Assembly (NCBI GenBank): GCA_910587145.1
Contig: CAJUMH010000008.1
Span: forward strand, 9,310 to 73,309
From: an uncultured Ruthenibacterium sp.
GTDB lineage: Bacteria > Bacillota > Clostridia > Oscillospirales > Ruminococcaceae
Length of the DNA: 64,000 bases
Direction of reading: 5' to 3'
Shown here: positions 27,346-35,794 of the stretch, piece by piece
How the letters are laid out: every line of letters starts with the position of its first letter
Position numbering within the stretch: the stretch's first letter is position 1
Made by a program: the position numbers and the translations under genes
Notes under the pieces: generated by a model
Seen by the model: the letters and a program-made list of their open reading frames with translations, nothing else
Database searches by the model: none
Told to the model about the DNA's origin: nothing

Positions 27346-27652
27346 ATGATGTGCACGCTCCCCTTAAACCTCTGTTTTGCCGCCCGCTGCCCGAAACGCT
27401 TTCCGCGGCGGCAAACGAAAAAAACGGATGATGCTTTTTTATTCCAACAGGAAAGGCCCGGCCGGCATTCATCCGGCCCGGTGCGGCATCGACCTTTTTC
27501 GACCGCCGCCGCAGCACCGCAGCATCTTATTTTCCGCAATACCGCTGCAACTTCCCTCTCGTGATTGTATCCCAAAAAACCGGATCCATACGACTCTGGC
27601 AGAAACTGGCAAAAAAAATGCATAAGCCGCCTGCTTTTTACACGCATAGAAT

Positions 27653-27681
27653 ATGATAGCATGTTTTGCGGGTTTTGGCAA
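27653..27681 (-). promoter_or_regulatory. Promoter of murA with long leader
   Basis: TTGCCA (27681-27676) and TATCAT (27658-27653), 17-bp spacing, minus strand. The implied leader before the TTG start is about 300 nt. No known riboswitch was recognised in 27346-27650, and the gap holds no convincing gene. Confidence 0.6.
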
Positions 27682-27787
27682 GACGCGGACGGGGATTGCA
27701 GGGCATTTTGTCATCAAAATTTCATAATTTTTTCATAATTTCCGTCAAGCACTGCAAGCTCCCCCGGCCGCACAAAATGCGCGCGGC

Positions 27788-29416
27788 CTATGAATCGTCC
27801 GGCATTACATATTGGCGCGTATCCGTCCACTGGCCGTCCACCTGGATCTCGAAATGGCAATGATTCCCTGTCGAGCGGCCTGTGGAGCCAATGCGCGCGA
27901 TGGGCTGGCCCTTTACAACATATTCGCCCGCCTCCACCAGCAGCTCCGAACAATGACCATAGAGCGTGGCGAAGCCGTTTCCGTGGTCGATCTTCACAAA
28001 GATACCGTAGGACCAAAACGCCGTGCCCTTGCCGTCGGTGGCTACCTCGACAACGCCGTTATCGGCCGCAACAATGGTAGTACCGTAATCCGCCGTAATA
28101 TCCGCGCCGCGGTGATAGCTGGAGGCCCACCGGCTGATGCCGTTGTAATGCGGCACCGGCCAGATAAAGGTTCCCGTAGCCGGGTCGCCGGCCTGTCCGC
28201 CGTAAGGGTTGTAGGTGCCATGCCGGGTGATCTGCGGCACCGCCAGTGCAAGAACCACCGGCTCCCGCGTCTGAATGCGCTGCACCTCCTGCCCGTCGAT
28301 ATATACGACATCTTCGTTCAGCTCCTCCAGGCCGGGCACAGCCTGCTGGTCAATCACATCCATGCCCCATTCTAGCGTGGGATCGTTGATCACCTGCGCT
28401 TCGGCGTGAGTTTCCACGGTGCGCGTTACATTCTGAACCGCCTGCACGCCCAACATATCCCACCCCCCAAGCTCCGAACCATCGGAACGCGCTACCGGCG
28501 TCTCCCCGTGCAGCCGCGCCAGCAGCTCTTCGAGGCTGATGAGCGTATTGGTAAAATACAGGCCGTTCTGCAGCTCGATTTGCTGCTGGAACTCTACACG
28601 CCAGCTTTCGTCTCCCTGATGCTCTTCCAAAAGCGGTGCGCGCAGCGCCTCCAGCGCGCGGGACAGCTCGAGAGAATCGTCCGTAATGCCGATGAGCTCC
28701 GAATTGACATAGACGCCCGTTGCCCTGCGGAAATCGCTGGCGGAGGTTTGGATAACGCGGTCTGTCAGCTGCGAGGGCGAATAAAGCGCGGCGCTGTCCA
28801 CCATTGTCAGCGTATATTCCGGCCGCTCCATCCAATCCTCGCCCGTGCCCGCGCCCCGAATGCGGTGCAGGATATCCGCGTGCGCGGCATCGTAAACGCT
28901 TTCGTCCGCAATAAAGCCGACAAATTCCCCCTTAAACTCTACCCGCAGCGCAAAGGTGGAATTCAGCATGATATGCACGGTGACGGCCAGCACCGCAAGC
29001 GCGGCAAGCGGCAGCAGATAGGCAAGCCCGCTCATCACCAAATGGCGGTTGCGCAGCACGCCGCGCAGAACATACAAAAGGCCCGTGCCCGCGGCCGAGC
29101 CGCCGGCCTCCCGCTCCTGCTGCGCGATCGCGCGGGCGTTGCGCAGCCCCACGCGCAGCGCCCTCCAGGGCGCGCTCAGATCTTCCCAAATGGCGGCGAA
29201 AAAGCTTTTCAGAACGCTGAAAAGCAGCAGCAGCAGCCATCGCACACCGGAAACGAGCCATCGCACGCTGCCGGCGAAGACCCGAAAGAGATTTAAAACA
29301 AAATATTCCGTCTGCTGGCCGACACGGTAAAGCATCCAGCCCAAAGGGTGCGCCAGCATCCGAAAAAAAGAACGTTTCTTTTTTCCCGCGCCTGTGCGCG
29401 GCGTCGTGTACTCCAC
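27788..29416 (-). CDS. M23 murein endopeptidase with membrane anchor and G5-like region
   Basis: 542 residues. A basic cytoplasmic part carries hydrophobic segments (near 30-60 and 135-160). Next comes an about 230-residue extracytoplasmic linker and a G5-like stretch (D-V-V-Y-I-D-G-Q-E-V-Q-R-I near 380). The C-terminal M23 domain has H-R-G-A-D-I near 445 and H-C-H-F-E near 520, the metal ligands. It hydrolyses peptidoglycan cross-bridges or acts in cell separation or sporulation. The start is GTG at 29416 because AAGGAGGGGG lies just before it. Confidence 0.9.
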   Translation of the reverse strand: MEYTTPRTGAGKKKRSFFRMLAHPLGWMLYRVGQQTEYFVLNLFRVFAGSVRWLVSGVRWLLLLLFSVLKSFFAAIWEDLSAPWRALRVGLRNARAIAQQEREAGGSAAGTGLLYVLRGVLRNRHLVMSGLAYLLPLAALAVLAVTVHIMLNSTFALRVEFKGEFVGFIADESVYDAAHADILHRIRGAGTGEDWMERPEYTLTMVDSAALYSPSQLTDRVIQTSASDFRRATGVYVNSELIGITDDSLELSRALEALRAPLLEEHQGDESWRVEFQQQIELQNGLYFTNTLISLEELLARLHGETPVARSDGSELGGWDMLGVQAVQNVTRTVETHAEAQVINDPTLEWGMDVIDQQAVPGLEELNEDVVYIDGQEVQRIQTREPVVLALAVPQITRHGTYNPYGGQAGDPATGTFIWPVPHYNGISRWASSYHRGADITADYGTTIVAADNGVVEVATDGKGTAFWSYGIFVKIDHGNGFATLYGHCSELLVEAGEYVVKGQPIARIGSTGRSTGNHCHFEIQVDGQWTDTRQYVMPDDS

Positions 29417-29526
29417 GCGCCCCCTCCTTTTTTGAATTGCTTTTCCTGTGCGCAGAATCCGTTCGACCCTTTTCGACCGCCCGGCAGACAAAAGAAACAG
29501 GCATCCGCCCGGCATACCTGATATCT

Positions 29527-29554
29527 ATTATACACATAATTTCACCGAATGCAA
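29527..29554 (-). promoter_or_regulatory. Promoter of M23 endopeptidase gene
   Basis: TTGCAT (29554-29549), 16-bp spacer, TATAAT (29532-29527) on the minus strand, about 110 bp before the GTG. Confidence 0.65.
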
Positions 29555-29671
29555 ATCTTTTCCGCACGCGGGGGTGCGTGTTCGGCGCGGGCGGCACACA
29601 AAAAACGTTCTCCGCCGGCAAAGATCCCTGCAGCGCCGGCCGCCAAAGCGTTTGCCGCTTTGGCGCTTTGT

Positions 29672-30556
29672 TCAAACAATGCCGTTTTCGATTTTGCATG
29701 CGGCAAGAAGCGCACGGATATCCTCGGGAAACGCCGCCTGAAACGCGAGCCGCGCGCCGCCCTCCGGCGGCAAAAACGAAAGTGCGCCGCAGTGCAGCGC
29801 AGGGCGGGCGATCTTTGCCGTACTGCCGCCGTACAGGTCGTCCCCTGCCAGCGGATGGCCGACAGACGCAAAATGCACGCGGATCTGGTGCGTGCGCCCC
29901 GTAACGGGAACCACGCGCAGCAGCGTGTATCCCCCGCCGCGCGCTAGTACCGTATACTCGGTGCGGCTCTGCCTGCCCTGCCCGCACACGCAGCGCTGAA
30001 TGAGCGAGCCGTGCGCCAGCGCGATGGGGGTATCGATCACGCCGCTGTCTGCGGCAAGCCCGCCCTCGGCCACAGCGTAGTATTCCTTCTGTGCCGAGGC
30101 GGCCAAAAGCGGCGCGGCGTAGGCGTTCATCGCGCACAGCACCAGGCCGGAAGTGCCCTTATCCAGCCGGTTCACCGGGCGAAATACGGTATCCGCGCCG
30201 CGCGCGGCCATCCTGCCGCGAAACGCGTTGGCAAGCGTACCCTGCGTATAGCCGCGTGTAGGGTGCACCGTCTGCCCGGCAGGCTTGTTCAGCACCATGG
30301 CGTGCGCATCCTCATATACGATCTCCAGCGGCAGCTCCTGCGCCAGCACGTCCGTCGGCGGCTCGGGCGGCAGCGTAAACAAAATGCGCTGCCCCGCATA
30401 AAGGCGCGCATCAGTATGCACCGGGGCGCCGTTGCAAAAAAATCCCCCCGCCCTTTTAACGGCGCGCGCCAGCGCGGAAGAAACGCCCCTGCGGCGCAAA
30501 AAATCACGCAGCAGCATATCCGCTTCCTCCGGGCGCACCTCCCATTGCAGTGTCAT
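29672..30556 (-). CDS. RluA/RluD-family pseudouridine synthase
   Basis: 294 residues. An S4-like N-terminal domain (L-R-D-F-L-R-R-R-G, G-x-x-V near 20-55) precedes the RluA catalytic domain with R-L-D-K-G-T-S-G-L near 140, where the Asp is the nucleophile. The later G-R-T-H-Q-I-R-V-H motif is also complete. It isomerises uridines in rRNA or tRNA; which ones cannot be told. The ATG at 30556 has GGGAGG 10 bases upstream; an ATG 18 bases earlier has no such site. Confidence 0.92.
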   Translation of the reverse strand: MTLQWEVRPEEADMLLRDFLRRRGVSSALARAVKRAGGFFCNGAPVHTDARLYAGQRILFTLPPEPPTDVLAQELPLEIVYEDAHAMVLNKPAGQTVHPTRGYTQGTLANAFRGRMAARGADTVFRPVNRLDKGTSGLVLCAMNAYAAPLLAASAQKEYYAVAEGGLAADSGVIDTPIALAHGSLIQRCVCGQGRQSRTEYTVLARGGGYTLLRVVPVTGRTHQIRVHFASVGHPLAGDDLYGGSTAKIARPALHCGALSFLPPEGGARLAFQAAFPEDIRALLAACKIENGIV

Positions 30557-30722
30557 AATGCTGCTGCCTCCCATGGAACTTTCTTTTGGCCGGAACGTAC
30601 CGAACACCTGGATCCCTGCCGTTTTTCCCGCAGCGCACACAGGCGCTCGCGCTCGGCTGGCGTTTTTGCGTATCGGCACAGGCGCTTGCCCATTCGGCAT
30701 TCCCGCGCATTTATGCAGGCGC

Positions 30723-31454
30723 TCAGTCCACCCGCTCGCCGGGGTTGCCGTAGCATTCGCAGAATCTTGCGGCGAACGAGGGCGGCTCTTTGCGGCAGTA
30801 GAGGTGCGCGGTATCGCCAAAGCTGTTCACCCGAAAAGCGGCAACGCCTTTTCTGCGTTCCTCTGTAACAACTGTAGTAACAGAGGACGGCGCGGCGCAG
30901 GCGCCGTGCCACAGCACCATGGGGGAAACTCCCATCAAATGGCTGAGCAGCACGCATTCCACGCCAAAATGGCAAAAGAATACCAACGTATCGTTGTTGG
31001 CACACACCGCCTGATAGCATGCGCCGCTGCGCCTGTACCCGTGCTTTTTTAGAAGAGCGTCAAAATTTTCAACCACCCAATCGTACTCTTCCTTCACATG
31101 GGCCTGCTGCAGCACCTCCGGCTGCCACCACTGCTCGGGCTGGAAAAAGCGCGGCTCCTGCGTCCAATCCTGCGGCAGCCAATCCCATGTAACCATCTTG
31201 CGCACCGGCACATCCGGCCGTTGAATAGGAACGGCGAATTCCCGCAGCCAAGGGCATTCCACGGCGGTGCGGCCCATTTTTTCCAACGTGCAGGATGCGG
31301 TGTCCTTCGCTCTTCCCAGCGGAGAGACATAAAAATCCCGCACCTGCAGGTCCGCGATGCGCTCCGATAAGTATCGGGCTTCTCTCCAGCCCTTTTCCGT
31401 CAGCGAATCCCGCTCGTAGTCCGGCTCGGCATGCCGCACAATCAAAAGCTTCAA
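30723..31454 (-). CDS. Histidine phosphatase superfamily protein (PGAM-like)
   Basis: 243 residues. L-I-V-R-H-A-E-P (about 4-11) is the phosphohistidine motif. A later F-C-H-F-G-V-E segment near 160 supplies the second His. Such proteins dephosphorylate small metabolites. The C-terminal half is longer than in simple CobC/GpmB proteins. The start is TTG at 31454 with AAAGGAA upstream; an ATG seven bases earlier is out of frame. A 16-bp minisatellite lies about 75 bp upstream of the start. Confidence 0.85.
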   Translation of the reverse strand: MKLLIVRHAEPDYERDSLTEKGWREARYLSERIADLQVRDFYVSPLGRAKDTASCTLEKMGRTAVECPWLREFAVPIQRPDVPVRKMVTWDWLPQDWTQEPRFFQPEQWWQPEVLQQAHVKEEYDWVVENFDALLKKHGYRRSGACYQAVCANNDTLVFFCHFGVECVLLSHLMGVSPMVLWHGACAAPSSVTTVVTEERRKGVAAFRVNSFGDTAHLYCRKEPPSFAARFCECYGNPGERVD

Positions 31455-31529
31455 CTGTCATCGTTCCTTTCTGTTCTCTGTCTTGTCTGTTTCCTGTTTT
31501 ATCCGTTTTTCCTGCTTCGTCTGTTCCCC

Positions 31530-31721
31530 GCTTTGCGCGCTCCCTGCTTTGCGCGCTCCCCGCTTTGCGCGCTCCCTGCTTTGCGCGTTTCCCGCTTTGC
31601 GCGCTCCCTGCTTTGCGCGTTTCCCGCTTTGCGCGCTCCCTGCTTTGCGCGCTCCCTGCTTTGCGCGCTCCCTGCTTTGCGCGTTTCCCGCTTTGCGCGT
31701 TTCCCGCTTTGCGCGTTTCCC
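31530..31721. repeat. Minisatellite: twelve 16-bp units
   Basis: Twelve head-to-tail 16-bp units in two versions: A = GCTTTGCGCGCTCCCT and B = GCTTTGCGCGTTTCCC. The order is A A' A B A B A A A B B B, A' having one change. The array sits between gdhA and the histidine phosphatase gene. Because 16 is not a multiple of 3 and no stop codon arises, several frames stay open across it on both strands, which creates false long ORFs. Confidence 0.95.
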
Positions 31722-31904
31722 GCTTCGGCTGTTCGGTTTTTTGCCTGCCATAACAGCATACCGCGCGCGGCGCAATTTTGCAAGCGGAGAATACGGGCAG
31801 CGTTCTCAATGGGGATGCCATATCGCCTGTGCGGCAGCAGCGCGAAGGATCCCATTGCAGCCGAACAGGTCCCGCGGGGAGGTGCAGCTTTCTTCCAAAG
31901 AGAA

Positions 31905-31934
31905 GGGAGCGCCCGGCCATTTCCGGACGCTCCC
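31905..31934 (-). terminator. Terminator after gdhA
   Basis: GGGAGCGCCCGG (31905-31916) pairs with CCGGACGCTCCC (31923-31934) with one mismatch, 32 bp past the gdhA stop. TTCTCTTT follows on the minus strand. Confidence 0.7.
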
Positions 31935-31965
31935 GCTTCGGTTCTTTTCAATCGGGCAAATCAGA

Positions 31966-33318
31966 TCAGTATGCAATGCCCTCGGCGAGCATCGCGTCTG
32001 CCACCTTCGCAAAGCCGGCCACGTTCGCCCCCACCATCAGGTTGCCCTCGGCACCGCACTCTTTTGCGGCGTCGTAGGCGTTGTGGAAGATATTCTTCAT
32101 GATCCCTTTCAATCGGGCGTCTACTTCCTCAAACGTCCACGAAAGGCGCAGTGAATTCTGGCTCATCTCCAGGCCGCTTGTGGCCACGCCGCCGGCGTTC
32201 GCCGCTTTGGCCGGGCCGTACAGCACATCATTTGCAAGGTACACGTTGATGGCCTCGGGCGTAGAAGGCATGTTCGCGCCCTCGCATACCACGCGGCAGC
32301 CGTTTGCCACCAGCTTTTTCGCGCCGGCCTCGTCGATCTCGTTCTGCGTGGCGCAGGGCAGCGCAATATCGCACGGAATGCCCCAGATGCCCGAGCAGCC
32401 CTCGTGATATTCGGCTGTGGGCACGGCCTTGACATACTCGGAGATGCGCGCGCGGCGGCGGAGCTTGATATCCATCACAACGTCAAGCTCCACGCCGTTC
32501 GCATCGTAGATATAGCCGTTTGAATCGGACAGCGCAACCACCTTCGCACCCAGCTGCGAGGCCTTCTGCGTTGCGTAAATGGCCACGTTTCCGCTGCCGG
32601 AGATCACGACCGTCTTGCCCCGGAAGCTGTCGTTCTTCATACAGTTCAGCGCTTCCTCGGTGAAGTAGCACAGGCCGTAGCCGGTGGCCTCCGGGCGCGC
32701 AAGGCTGCCGCCGTAAGACATTCCCTTGCCGGTGAGCACGCCTGTTACCTCGTTGCGCAGGCGCTTATACTGCCCGAACAGATAGCCGATCTCGCGTCCG
32801 CCCACACCGATATCGCCCGCGGGCACATCGGTAAACTGGCCGATATGCTTGGAAAGCTCTGTCATAAAGCTCTGGCAGAAGCGCATGATCTCGGCATCGG
32901 ATTTGCCCTTCGGATCAAAATCGCTGCCGCCCTTGCCGCCGCCCATCGGCAGGCCGGTAAGGCTGTTTTTAAAAATCTGCTCGAAGCCGAGGAACTTGAT
33001 GACGGACGCCGTAACGGACGGATGCAGACGCAGGCCGCCCTTGTACGGGCCGATGGCGGAGTTGAACTGCACACGGTAGCCGCGGTTTACGCGCACCTTG
33101 CCCGCATCGTCCACCCACGAAACGCGAAACTGGATAAAGCGCTCCGGCTCTACAATGCGCTCCAAAACACCCTGTGTTTCCAGCTCGGGATGGCACTCAA
33201 CATATACTTCGAGGCTTTCCAGCACCTCGCGCACGGCCTGCAAAAATTCCGTTTCTCCGGCGCTGCGGCGGCTCACCTCTTCATATACACGTGCCAAATA
33301 CTCGTTTTTCATTGTCAT
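31966..33318 (-). CDS. gdhA: Glutamate dehydrogenase, hexameric type
   Basis: 450 residues, the size of NADP-type hexameric GDH (about 445-450). Signature P-M-G-G-G-K-G-G-S near 110 contains the catalytic region lysine. K-G-G-L-R and the Rossmann motif G-S-G-N-V-A near 238 are intact. It interconverts glutamate and 2-oxoglutarate plus ammonia, chiefly for nitrogen assimilation. The start at 33318 is preferred over a longer reading because AAAGGGGAAA is adjacent; a second ATG lies six bases later. Confidence 0.96.
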   Translation of the reverse strand: MTMKNEYLARVYEEVSRRSAGETEFLQAVREVLESLEVYVECHPELETQGVLERIVEPERFIQFRVSWVDDAGKVRVNRGYRVQFNSAIGPYKGGLRLHPSVTASVIKFLGFEQIFKNSLTGLPMGGGKGGSDFDPKGKSDAEIMRFCQSFMTELSKHIGQFTDVPAGDIGVGGREIGYLFGQYKRLRNEVTGVLTGKGMSYGGSLARPEATGYGLCYFTEEALNCMKNDSFRGKTVVISGSGNVAIYATQKASQLGAKVVALSDSNGYIYDANGVELDVVMDIKLRRRARISEYVKAVPTAEYHEGCSGIWGIPCDIALPCATQNEIDEAGAKKLVANGCRVVCEGANMPSTPEAINVYLANDVLYGPAKAANAGGVATSGLEMSQNSLRLSWTFEEVDARLKGIMKNIFHNAYDAAKECGAEGNLMVGANVAGFAKVADAMLAEGIAY

Positions 33319-33380
33319 TTTCCCCTTTCCCATTCTGGCGCGCCGGCAAATCCGGCGCAATGTTCTTTCCCACAGCTTAA

Positions 33381-33410
33381 ATTATACTACCATTTAATGG
33401 CATTTTTCAA
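33381..33410 (-). promoter_or_regulatory. Promoter of gdhA with palindromic spacer
   Basis: TTGAAA (33410-33405), 18-bp spacer, TATAAT (33386-33381) on the minus strand. The spacer holds CCATTTAATGG (33390-33400), an 11-bp palindrome that could be an operator. Confidence 0.65.
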
Positions 33411-33819
33411 GTGTCCGCCTGCAATAATCAGAGTGTTGGGGCATATCACGGCAATTTTTGTCGGATGCGCTAAAATTCGTGCCGCGCGACGTTTTCTTTT
33501 ATTGATTTTTTCGCTGTCTGTATTCCAGATACGGACAGCGTCTTCCAGATAATCCTCTTCTCCGGAAGCGTCCTCGTCTTTTTCCAGATGGGAAAGCGCG
33601 ATATGAACTGCTCCGTACAGATTTTCCATATCCATCATCTCGGAGCATACAGGCTTTGGAGCATCGGGAACGAGGTCTGCGAGCGCCTTTTTTCACAGAT
33701 CGCCCGCATCGGAAAAGACGCACCACGTTACACAGCGGCAGCCCCGCCTGGCATACAGCTGCCTGCACCACACGGCCCATTGCGGCGATGCTTGCGGCAA
33801 AACAGGTCTCATCCGGCAT
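33387..33819 (-). pseudogene. Decayed or short ORF region between rnpB and gdhA
   Basis: Two minus-strand stretches look protein-like but are in different frames. One starts at ATG 33819 (M-P-D-E-T-C-F-A-A-S). The other, acidic and well ordered, runs from about 33690 through M-E-N-L-Y-G-A-V-H-I-A-L (33628) to 33387. A frame change and a TGA near 33690 separate them. No ribosome site is strong, and the 3' end overlaps the gdhA promoter. It is either a relic gene or one small protein of about 83 residues starting at 33638. No family was recognised. Confidence 0.3.
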
Positions 33820-33895
33820 GATCGCCGCGCGTCCCGGCCGCCTCCCCCTTTGTGTGCCCATACGCAAACCATCCGTGCGCATCCGAGGATTTTTC

Positions 33896-33925
33896 TTGCC
33901 AAAAACCGGTAAAGCATGATATAAT
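33896..33925 (+). promoter_or_regulatory. Promoter of rnpB
   Basis: TTGCCA (33896-33901), 18-bp spacer, perfect TATAAT (33920-33925), placed 7 bp before the predicted RNA start. Confidence 0.75.
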
Positions 33926-33931
33926 AAAAGC

Positions 33932-34280
33932 GCACAGACGAGCAAAACATACGGCGGCGGGGCGCTTTGGCGCCCTGAGGAAAGTCCGGGCTCCACAAGG
34001 GAATGGTAACTGCTAACGGCAGCCGGGGGTGACCCCAGGGATAGTGCAACAGAAATAGACTACCCGTGCACCGCACGGGAAAAGGTGGAAAGGTGCGGTA
34101 AGAGCGCACCAGCGCGCTTGGTAACTTGCGCGGCTCTGTAAACCCTACCAGGAGCAACGCCCATAGGGAAGCAATGCGTGCCCTGCGCGCTTCCGGAGGC
34201 GGCTGGAGCTGCATGGCGACATGCAGTCGAGATAGATCGTCGTTTAATACAGAACCCGGCTTACGGTTTGGTCGTTTGGG
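33932..34280 (+). ncRNA. rnpB: RNase P RNA, bacterial type
   Basis: Catalytic RNA that trims tRNA 5' ends. The universally conserved 5' block GAGGAAAGTCCGGGCTCC is present near 33977-33994, followed by the C-A-C-A-A-G-G and A-C-A-G-A-A-A blocks. The 3' block ACAGAACCCGGCTTAC is present near 34250-34265. Ends were set by pairing the outer helix P1: CAGACGAGCAAA (33935-33946) against TTTGGTCGTTTG (34267-34278). Length about 349 nt is normal. A promoter and a terminator bracket it. Confidence 0.97.
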
Positions 34281-34284
34281 CAAA

Positions 34285-34325
34285 ACGCGGCGGAGCGCCC
34301 TTTTGGGTGCTCCGCCGTGTTTTTA
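34285..34325 (+). terminator. Terminator of rnpB
   Basis: ACGCGGCGGAGCGCCC (34285-34300) pairs with GGGTGCTCCGCCGTGT (34305-34320), TTTT loop and TTTTT tail. Confidence 0.9.
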
Positions 34326-34355
34326 CATTTGAACGCTGGCCCCGGCACGCGCTCT

Positions 34356-35468
34356 TTACGCTGCCAGCGGCTCGGTGCCAAAATATGCGCAGATTGCCTC
34401 GTAATAAAGCCGCGCGGCGCGGCGGCAGCCGTCGTCGTCGCCCCAGCTGTCCACATCGGCCGGGCTCGTTACAAAGCACTGTTCTGCCAGCACGGCGGGG
34501 CAGTTCGTCTTTTCCAGCAGCCCAAACGTCTGCTCGGCGCGAACGGTGCCGTCGCTTTCCTCCACAAATTCTTTTTGGTAGCCGTGCGCGTCGTCGCCCA
34601 CATAATAAATATACCGTACACCCGCATTGCCGCGCAGGCGCTGGCCTTCGGCGCCGAACCGGTCGGCGATGAGGTGTGCAAGGCGGAGCGATGCATCGTG
34701 GTATGTGCGGCCCGGCGGCTGCGGATAGCATTCAAAGCCGTAAGAATTTTCGGAATACGGGTCGGAGTTGCCGTGCACCGAAAGAAGAAGCGCCGCACGC
34801 GCCTGATTGGCTGTTGCCGCGCGCTCGACATTTTCCATAAAGGTATCGTAAGCGTGCGTGCGCACAGGGGTATAGTTTTCGTCCTGCGAAAGCCAGCTTT
34901 CCAGATAGCCGACGGTCGTTTCTGTCATGGTGCTTTCCTCTGCAACGCCCTGTGCGCCCACATCAATGCCGCCGTGGCCCGCATCAATGGCAACCGTATA
35001 GGGCGGCCCCTCCTGCGGAATGGCAGCCGCCGGCACATACGTCGCCGTGTCGTCCTCCCCGGGCGCAAGCAGCATTGCGCACAGCGCTAAGAGCAAAGCC
35101 GCGGCCGACACCGCGCCGGCCAGCAGCGGCCGCTGCCGTCGGCGTTTGCGGCGGCGCCCGGCAGCCCGCGCGGCACGCAGCGAACGCGGCGCAGGCGAGA
35201 CCGCATGCGCCGCTGCATACGGCGCGGCGGATCGCAAAAAAGCGGGGGCCCGGCGCGCATGACGCGGGGCGCCCCCCCTTGCTGCGGCACGCTGTGCGTG
35301 CGGCAGCGCTTCTGCTTTGCTTTGCGCAGCATCCTGCCGCGGCATATTTGTCCGGTACGGCACGGCGCTTTGCGGGGCGGCCTGCGGCGCGCAGCCTCCG
35401 CCCGGCACGGCATCCTGCGCGCCGGCACCCGCGTCTGTACCGGGAAATTCAATTATTTTTGTCTGCAC
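34356..35468 (-). CDS. N-acetylmuramoyl-L-alanine amidase (Amidase_3), membrane-anchored
   Basis: 370 residues. An about 110-residue Ala/Pro/Arg-rich cytoplasmic part precedes one membrane helix (about 113-133). The zinc amidase domain follows: I-D-A-G-H-G-G-I-D (first His), a Glu in the M-T-E-T-T region, L-S-V-H-G-N-S (second His) and a terminal L-A-E-Q-C-F-V-T-S (catalytic Glu). It cuts the bond between muramic acid and the stem peptide. The start is GTG with AAAGGGG upstream. The long disordered cytoplasmic tail is unusual for this family. Confidence 0.9.
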   Translation of the reverse strand: MQTKIIEFPGTDAGAGAQDAVPGGGCAPQAAPQSAVPYRTNMPRQDAAQSKAEALPHAQRAAARGGAPRHARRAPAFLRSAAPYAAAHAVSPAPRSLRAARAAGRRRKRRRQRPLLAGAVSAAALLLALCAMLLAPGEDDTATYVPAAAIPQEGPPYTVAIDAGHGGIDVGAQGVAEESTMTETTVGYLESWLSQDENYTPVRTHAYDTFMENVERAATANQARAALLLSVHGNSDPYSENSYGFECYPQPPGRTYHDASLRLAHLIADRFGAEGQRLRGNAGVRYIYYVGDDAHGYQKEFVEESDGTVRAEQTFGLLEKTNCPAVLAEQCFVTSPADVDSWGDDDGCRRAARLYYEAICAYFGTEPLAA

Positions 35469-35794
35469 TGCGCACCGCCCCTTTCCGGATACATTCAGTA
35501 TACCACCTGTTTGTTTCCAAATTGTATCAGTTTTTTCTTAATTTTCCCTTAATTCTGGTTTTTATGCGAGCTTTCCGTTTTGCAAAATCGCAAAGGGCCC
35601 CCTCGCGCAGAGGGGGCCCGAAGATCGGAATATTCGACACTTTTCAAAGCCTTTCCATGCTTTTTCAAGCGCTCCGGCCGGTTGAGCAAACGCCGCCTGT
35701 TTTTGCTTCCTCTGCTGCCCCGGCGGCCGGCCGTTGGCCGTGCCGGGTGCAAAGGGCCGCGTTCCCTTGCCGGCGCCGAAGGCAGCCCGGCGCG

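Noticed and set aside
27346..27650. Riboswitch or T-box in the murA leader
   Set aside because: No T-box TGG box, no known aptamer core and no terminator pair could be recognised.
31530..31721. Possible CRISPR array
   Set aside because: Units are 16 bp and directly adjacent with no unique spacers, and no cas genes are present.
31069..31951. Several overlapping frames translating into Ala/Gln/Arg/Lys repeats
   Set aside because: They arise because the 16-bp minisatellite has no stop codon in most frames; the repeated peptide is not evidence for a gene.
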